Source: Exiguobacterium sp. SL-9 (GTDB lineage: Bacteria; Bacillota; Bacilli; Exiguobacteriales; Exiguobacteriaceae). Taken from it: a stretch of DNA of 64,000 nucleotides. Shown piece by piece: positions 60,668-64,000 of the stretch (position 1 is the first letter of the stretch; the number at the start of each line of letters is the position of its first letter). The DNA lies in contig NZ_SJUO01000005.1 of assembly GCF_004336985.1 (NCBI RefSeq), positions 124,001 to 188,000 of the forward strand. Reading direction: 5' to 3'. The translations under genes and the position numbers were made by a program. The notes beneath the pieces were generated by a model that saw only the letters and a list, made by a program, of their open reading frames with translations, was not told where the DNA came from and did no database searches.

Positions 60668-61846
60668 ATGGAAATCATCGGAATGTATAACCGCGCCAAA
60701 GTCTTCAATGAACGGATTGACGATACGACGCGGGCCCAAATCCAAACACTTCTCGACCAACCGTTCACGAAAGGTGCCTCGATTCGAATCATGCCGGACA
60801 TGCATGCCGGCAAAGGATCGGTCGTCGGGACAACGATGACGATTCACGACAAGGTCGTGCCGAATCTAGTGGGTGTCGACCTCGGGTGCGGCATGCTCTG
60901 TACGGAGATCAAAGTGAAGCGAATCGACTTTCAACGGCTCGACGACGTCATCCGTCAATACGTACCGAGCGGGATGAACATCCGGGATGCGGCACACCCA
61001 TATGCCGCCGAGCTCCCGCTCGAAGATGTGCGGGCACCGTATAAGCTCGACCGGGCATTGCGCTCGGTCGGCACGCTCGGCTCAGGTAATCACTTCATCG
61101 AAGTGAACCGCGACGAAGCCGGTCGCACGTTTCTCGTCATTCATTCCGGCTCACGCCACCTCGGTGTCCAAATCGCCGACCATTATCAACAGTTGGCGGT
61201 CGAGCACATGATGAAGACGGTCGACATTCGAGACGAGATTGAACGGATGAAGGCAACGGGACGGCAGCAGGATATCTCGGCTTATCTCGAGACGGAGCGC
61301 GAGACACGGAAACGTTTCCGCGACCTCGCCTACGTCGAAGGGGAAGCGATGGAAGATTATATGCACGACGTACGCATCGCCCAGCAATATGCGGCCGCTA
61401 ACCGTCTTGCCATGACCGATGTCATCGTCGAGGCGATGAACTGGAATGTCGTCGATCAATTCGACACGGTGCACAACTATATCGACCATGATGCGATGAT
61501 TCTTCGGAAAGGTGCCATTTCGGCGCGGGACGGCGAGCGGGTCATCATCCCGATGAACATGCGCGACGGCTCGCTGATCTGTACTGGCAAGGGGAACCCG
61601 GACTGGAACTTCTCCGGACCACACGGCGCCGGTCGCGTCATGTCACGCTCGGCCGCGCGGAAACGCGTCGACTTCAAAGAGTTCAAACAAGCGATGGACG
61701 GCATTTGGTCGAGCTCGGTCCGGCCGTCGACGATTGATGAATCACCGTTCGTCTATAAGTCGATGAAGGAAATCATCCGTTATATCGAACCGGCTGTCAC
61801 GATCAATCAACGGATTAAGCCACTCTACAATTTTAAATCGAATTAA
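60668..61846 (+). CDS. rtcB: RtcB-family RNA ligase
   Basis: This 392-residue enzyme joins RNA ends with 2',3'-cyclic phosphate and 5'-OH. Metal and guanylate motifs are in place: VGVDLGCGM (Cys metal ligand), GSGNHFIEV, HSGSRHLG, and the nucleophilic histidine in FSGPHGAGRVMSR. The short length fits the compact RtcB type found as an accessory repair enzyme. It begins nine bases after bmrD with TAAGGAGG, so it is co-transcribed with the exporter. No archease or PrfH gene is adjacent. Confidence 0.92.
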   Translation: MEIIGMYNRAKVFNERIDDTTRAQIQTLLDQPFTKGASIRIMPDMHAGKGSVVGTTMTIHDKVVPNLVGVDLGCGMLCTEIKVKRIDFQRLDDVIRQYVPSGMNIRDAAHPYAAELPLEDVRAPYKLDRALRSVGTLGSGNHFIEVNRDEAGRTFLVIHSGSRHLGVQIADHYQQLAVEHMMKTVDIRDEIERMKATGRQQDISAYLETERETRKRFRDLAYVEGEAMEDYMHDVRIAQQYAAANRLAMTDVIVEAMNWNVVDQFDTVHNYIDHDAMILRKGAISARDGERVIIPMNMRDGSLICTGKGNPDWNFSGPHGAGRVMSRSAARKRVDFKEFKQAMDGIWSSSVRPSTIDESPFVYKSMKEIIRYIEPAVTINQRIKPLYNFKSN

Positions 61847-61856
61847 ATGAAGACGG

Positions 61857-61918
61857 AGCTCGATTTTTAAGTTCTTCCTCTACTTTAAAGAGGGGGAACC
61901 TAGAATCGAGCTTTTATG
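61857..61918 (+). terminator. Terminator after rtcB
   Basis: A long hairpin pairs AGCTCGATT with AATCGAGCT and inside it GTTC..CCTCT with AGAGG..GAAC; a short T tract follows. Confidence 0.8.
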
Positions 61919-61970
61919 CATTTGGGAATGATCGGATGCTGCGTTACACTAAGATAAAGGGGGGAGCGGG

Positions 61971-62360
61971 TTGAAGAAAATAACCAATCCACTAATCGTG
62001 TTGATGTTCATATTAGTGTTAAGTGCATGCGCTAAACCGATAGCGTCAATTGATGAAGTCGATTCTATACCGATCGAAATTCAAAATAATTTAAATAAAG
62101 AGGCACGCTTGCAACTGTTTACGAACAATCAAGGCGATCAATATATCCTCTTCGGCTCAAATGCAAGAGTGAATCGTGAGGTGAACGAAAAAAATAATCA
62201 CGTCATCGTATCGTTTAAAGAAACGGAGGCGGATGGACAACAAGATGACGTTTATCGAGTCCATGCATACAAACTTAACGTCAATCAAAGTGAGGATACA
62301 ACGCTCGACATCTATGTAAATGGTGAATTAACTCCAATCGATAACGTAACGAGTTTTTGA
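61971..62360 (+). CDS. Small lipoprotein (129 aa)
   Basis: A TTG start at 61971 follows AGGGGGGAG. The protein has a signal peptide with lipobox LSAC (Cys20), then a hydrophilic beta-rich domain (LQLFTNNQGDQYILFG, NHVIVSFKETE, DIYVNGELTPI). No family is recognised. Its AT-richer codons differ from its neighbours, which may point to recent acquisition. Confidence 0.65.
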   Translation: MKKITNPLIVLMFILVLSACAKPIASIDEVDSIPIEIQNNLNKEARLQLFTNNQGDQYILFGSNARVNREVNEKNNHVIVSFKETEADGQQDDVYRVHAYKLNVNQSEDTTLDIYVNGELTPIDNVTSF

Positions 62361-62409
62361 CGAACCATTTCAATCTGAAATCTGATAGGCTACAAGTGAG
62401 GTGAGCGAA

Positions 62410-62724
62410 ATGGAAAAACGATTGAGTGATTTATCAAAGTATGAGCTCGAGCAAGAGATTCGAGCGCTCCATGAACGGAAGCGGAAAGCCGAACAGATGG
62501 GCATGGTCAGTGAGATCGAGGTCGTCTTGCGACGAATCGCGATTGCCGAGAGCTATTTGATCGACCCGAACTCGTTCAAGCCGGGAACGACGTATATTGT
62601 CAACTATAATGAGCGTCCATTCCGCTTGAAGTTCGTGAACGGTGTCATGGGCTGGGGGACGTTTGAAGGAGAGACGGCCGAGCACGCCATCCCACTGTCG
62701 GAGCTATCGGAGGTGAAGGCATGA
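62410..62724 (+). CDS. yfhH: YfhH-family protein (DUF1811)
   Basis: This 104-residue protein has an N-terminal helical hairpin (LSDLSKYELEQEIRALHERKRKAEQMGM) and a small beta domain with PGTTYIVNYNERPFRLKFVNGVMGWG. Length and sequence pattern fit B. subtilis YfhH (104 aa), which lies beside recX there. The ATG at 62410 follows GAGGTG. The role is unknown. It overlaps the next gene by four bases. Confidence 0.82.
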   Translation: MEKRLSDLSKYELEQEIRALHERKRKAEQMGMVSEIEVVLRRIAIAESYLIDPNSFKPGTTYIVNYNERPFRLKFVNGVMGWGTFEGETAEHAIPLSELSEVKA

Positions 62725-62990
62725 ACCGGACCGAACAATACGAGCGTTTGGCTCATATCTTGAAACAAAAAAACGATGTCTTGAGCGACGTCGAGGCGTT
62801 GACGTGGGTCGAAGTACTATGGGAGGATTTTGAGACGACGCTCGCCCGTGCCGGCGAGCCGTATCCTGGGGAAGCGAAATCGTTCCAATACGTCGTCCAA
62901 CAAATCGATGCGTACGGGTCGCAGCTCCATTTGTTCCAAACGAAAAATGAGAAGTTCAAACACTTGATGTCCAAGCGCGACATTCATTAA
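62721..62990 (+). CDS. yfhJ: YfhJ-family (WVELL) protein
   Basis: This 89-residue helical protein carries TWVEVLWEDFETT, the WVELL motif that names the family, and ends near FKHLMSKRD. B. subtilis yfhJ follows yfhH in the same way. The ATGA overlap couples the pair. Function unknown. Confidence 0.82.
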   Translation: MNRTEQYERLAHILKQKNDVLSDVEALTWVEVLWEDFETTLARAGEPYPGEAKSFQYVVQQIDAYGSQLHLFQTKNEKFKHLMSKRDIH

Positions 62991-63020
62991 AAACCACGTC
63001 GAAATCGGCGTGGTTTTTTT
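62989..63020 (+). terminator. Intrinsic terminator of yfhH-yfhJ
   Basis: AAAAACCACG / CGTGGTTTTT with a 10-base loop is followed by more T. Confidence 0.9.
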
Positions 63021-63022
63021 AC

Positions 63023-63050
63023 TTGCAAACCGCACATAATCCGTTATAAT
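63023..63050 (+). promoter_or_regulatory. Promoter of the cupin regulator-pot operon
   Basis: TTGCAA (63023-63028) and a perfect TATAAT (63045-63050) with 16-base spacing give a strong promoter and a leader of about 98 bases. Confidence 0.75.
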
Positions 63051-63155
63051 AAAGGTCGCTATTAGTTCGCTTTGTAGTTAAGTATTTATAAACTTTCTTT
63101 AGTTGGAATCATCTTTCACTAAACTTGATTCAAAGCCGGAAGGAGGGGGTTTCAC

Positions 63156-63695
63156 TTGGACGTCGGTCAAAAAATCAAGCGACTCCGCGTCAAGAAGGGC
63201 TTGACGCAAGAAGAGTTGGCCGAACGCACGGATTTGAGCAAAGGCTATATCTCTCAAATCGAGCGCGATTTAAGCTCTCCTTCGCTTGAGACGCTATTCG
63301 ACTTGTTGGAAGTGCTCGGTTGCTCACCGAAAGAATTTTTCGATGAAGAGATCTTTCAAAAGGTAAGCTATACCGCAGATGACCGGACTGTGTATGTTGA
63401 TGAGGAACGAAAATACCGGACCGAATGGCTCATCCCGGAATCGAACGAAAAAGAGATGGAGCCGATTTTGCTGACATTCTCCAAACAAGGGGAATTCAAG
63501 CGCTATGAGCCTTCCCGCTCCGAGACGTTCGTCTATGTTCTATCGGGACGAATCGCCTTGAAACTTGGCAATCACACGTATTTCGCGAGAGCGGGAGAAA
63601 CGTTATATTACGTCGCCTCTGATTCACATCAACTCGTCAACGACTGTGACGGTGAGAGTGAATGTCTGATTGTCGCGACCCATTCATATTTATAA
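63156..63695 (+). CDS. XRE-family regulator with cupin domain
   Basis: This 179-residue protein has an N-terminal helix-turn-helix (about 5-62; [21 protein letters not shown]) and a C-terminal cupin domain (about 105-178). This form, placed directly before potA, is the usual local repressor of polyamine (spermidine/putrescine) uptake operons in Firmicutes. The TTG start at 63156 follows AAGGAGGGGG. Confidence 0.85.
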   Translation: MDVGQKIKRLRVKKGLTQEELAERTDLSKGYISQIERDLSSPSLETLFDLLEVLGCSPKEFFDEEIFQKVSYTADDRTVYVDEERKYRTEWLIPESNEKEMEPILLTFSKQGEFKRYEPSRSETFVYVLSGRIALKLGNHTYFARAGETLYYVASDSHQLVNDCDGESECLIVATHSYL

Positions 63696-63708
63696 GGGAG
63701 GAACTGAA

Positions 63709-64000
63709 ATGAATCCAGAAACGATTATTCGCTTTGACAACGTGTCGAAGCGTTACGATGACACCGTCGTCTTGGAAAACATTAGCTTTGAGATTGAACG
63801 AGGGAAATTCTATACGTTGCTCGGCCCATCTGGATGTGGAAAGACGACGATTTTGCGTCTGATCGCCGGCTTCACGGATGCGTCAGAAGGCGATATTGAG
63901 TTCAACGGGAAACGCATCAACGACGTCCCGGCGAACAAACGTCAAGTGAACACCGTGTTCCAAGACTATGCGCTTTTCCCGCACTTGAACGTGTTTGAGA
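63709..64000 (+). CDS. potA: Spermidine/putrescine ABC transporter ATPase PotA (partial)
   Basis: The first 97 codons are visible; the gene runs out of the window. Walker [10 protein letters not shown] is present, then the Q-loop region of [16 protein letters not shown], which is typical of PotA. It begins 13 bases after the regulator with AAGGGAGGAA. The rest of the pot operon should follow. Confidence 0.85.
   Translation, partial: MNPETIIRFDNVSKRYDDTVVLENISFEIERGKFYTLLGPSGCGKTTILRLIAGFTDASEGDIEFNGKRINDVPANKRQVNTVFQDYALFPHLNVFE

Overview
The window reads as chromosomal DNA of a Gram-positive member of the Bacillales. Gene families, operon layouts and control sites are all of the Bacillus type: Lia and Ytr envelope-stress loci, a Bacillus-type Fnr with C-terminal cysteines, the yfhF-recX and yfhH-yfhJ pairs, YfkAB, CvfB, CshA and YfmR. 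The moderate GC content and the gene set recall Exiguobacterium; that name is an inference. I see no insertion sequence, prophage, CRISPR array, rRNA or tRNA. This looks like core chromosome with a few accessory insertions.

Layout. 1-4.3 kb: aldehyde dehydrogenase tail, fnr, a ba3-type oxidase operon whose promoter has an Fnr box at about -41.5, and a uridine-kinase-like gene. 4.3-7.4 kb: a YtrA-type repressor, ABC transporter and anchored protein. 7.4-13 kb: a YfmL-like helicase cluster, then pflB-pflA with candidate Fnr, CcpA and Rex sites. 13-15.6 kb: malic enzyme and an rsgA-type GTPase with a leader-peptide attenuator. 15.6-19.8 kb: liaIHFSR plus an acetyltransferase, with a LiaR/CesR-type box shared with rsgA. 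19.8-28.5 kb: plsC-yfmR, small membrane proteins, cvfB, cshA, a degenerate EAL protein and map. 28.5-36.7 kb: the menaquinone genes menFDHBEC, with menA divergent. 36.7-48 kb: carbonic anhydrase, a BrkB-family protein, Nudix, PfkB kinase, a ZosA-like P-type ATPase with Fur-family boxes, transporters, yfkAB, rlmCD and cdd. 48-54 kb: two small stress-like genes with divergent sigma-B-like promoters, a two-component system, an amidohydrolase and yfhF. 54-63 kb: recX, lactate permease, a BmrCD-type exporter with a leader peptide and terminator, rtcB, a lipoprotein, yfhH and yfhJ. The window ends in a cupin regulator and potA.

Three themes link the genes. First, redox adaptation: Fnr, ba3 oxidase, Pfl and menaquinone synthesis. 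Second, envelope and antibiotic stress: Ytr, Lia and BmrCD. Third, ribosome and RNA upkeep: an RsgA-type GTPase, YfmR, CshA, RlmCD and RtcB. At least two genes, rsgA and bmrC, have short upstream reading frames with alternative RNA structures that look like translation-sensing attenuators. These are the most interesting non-textbook signals here.
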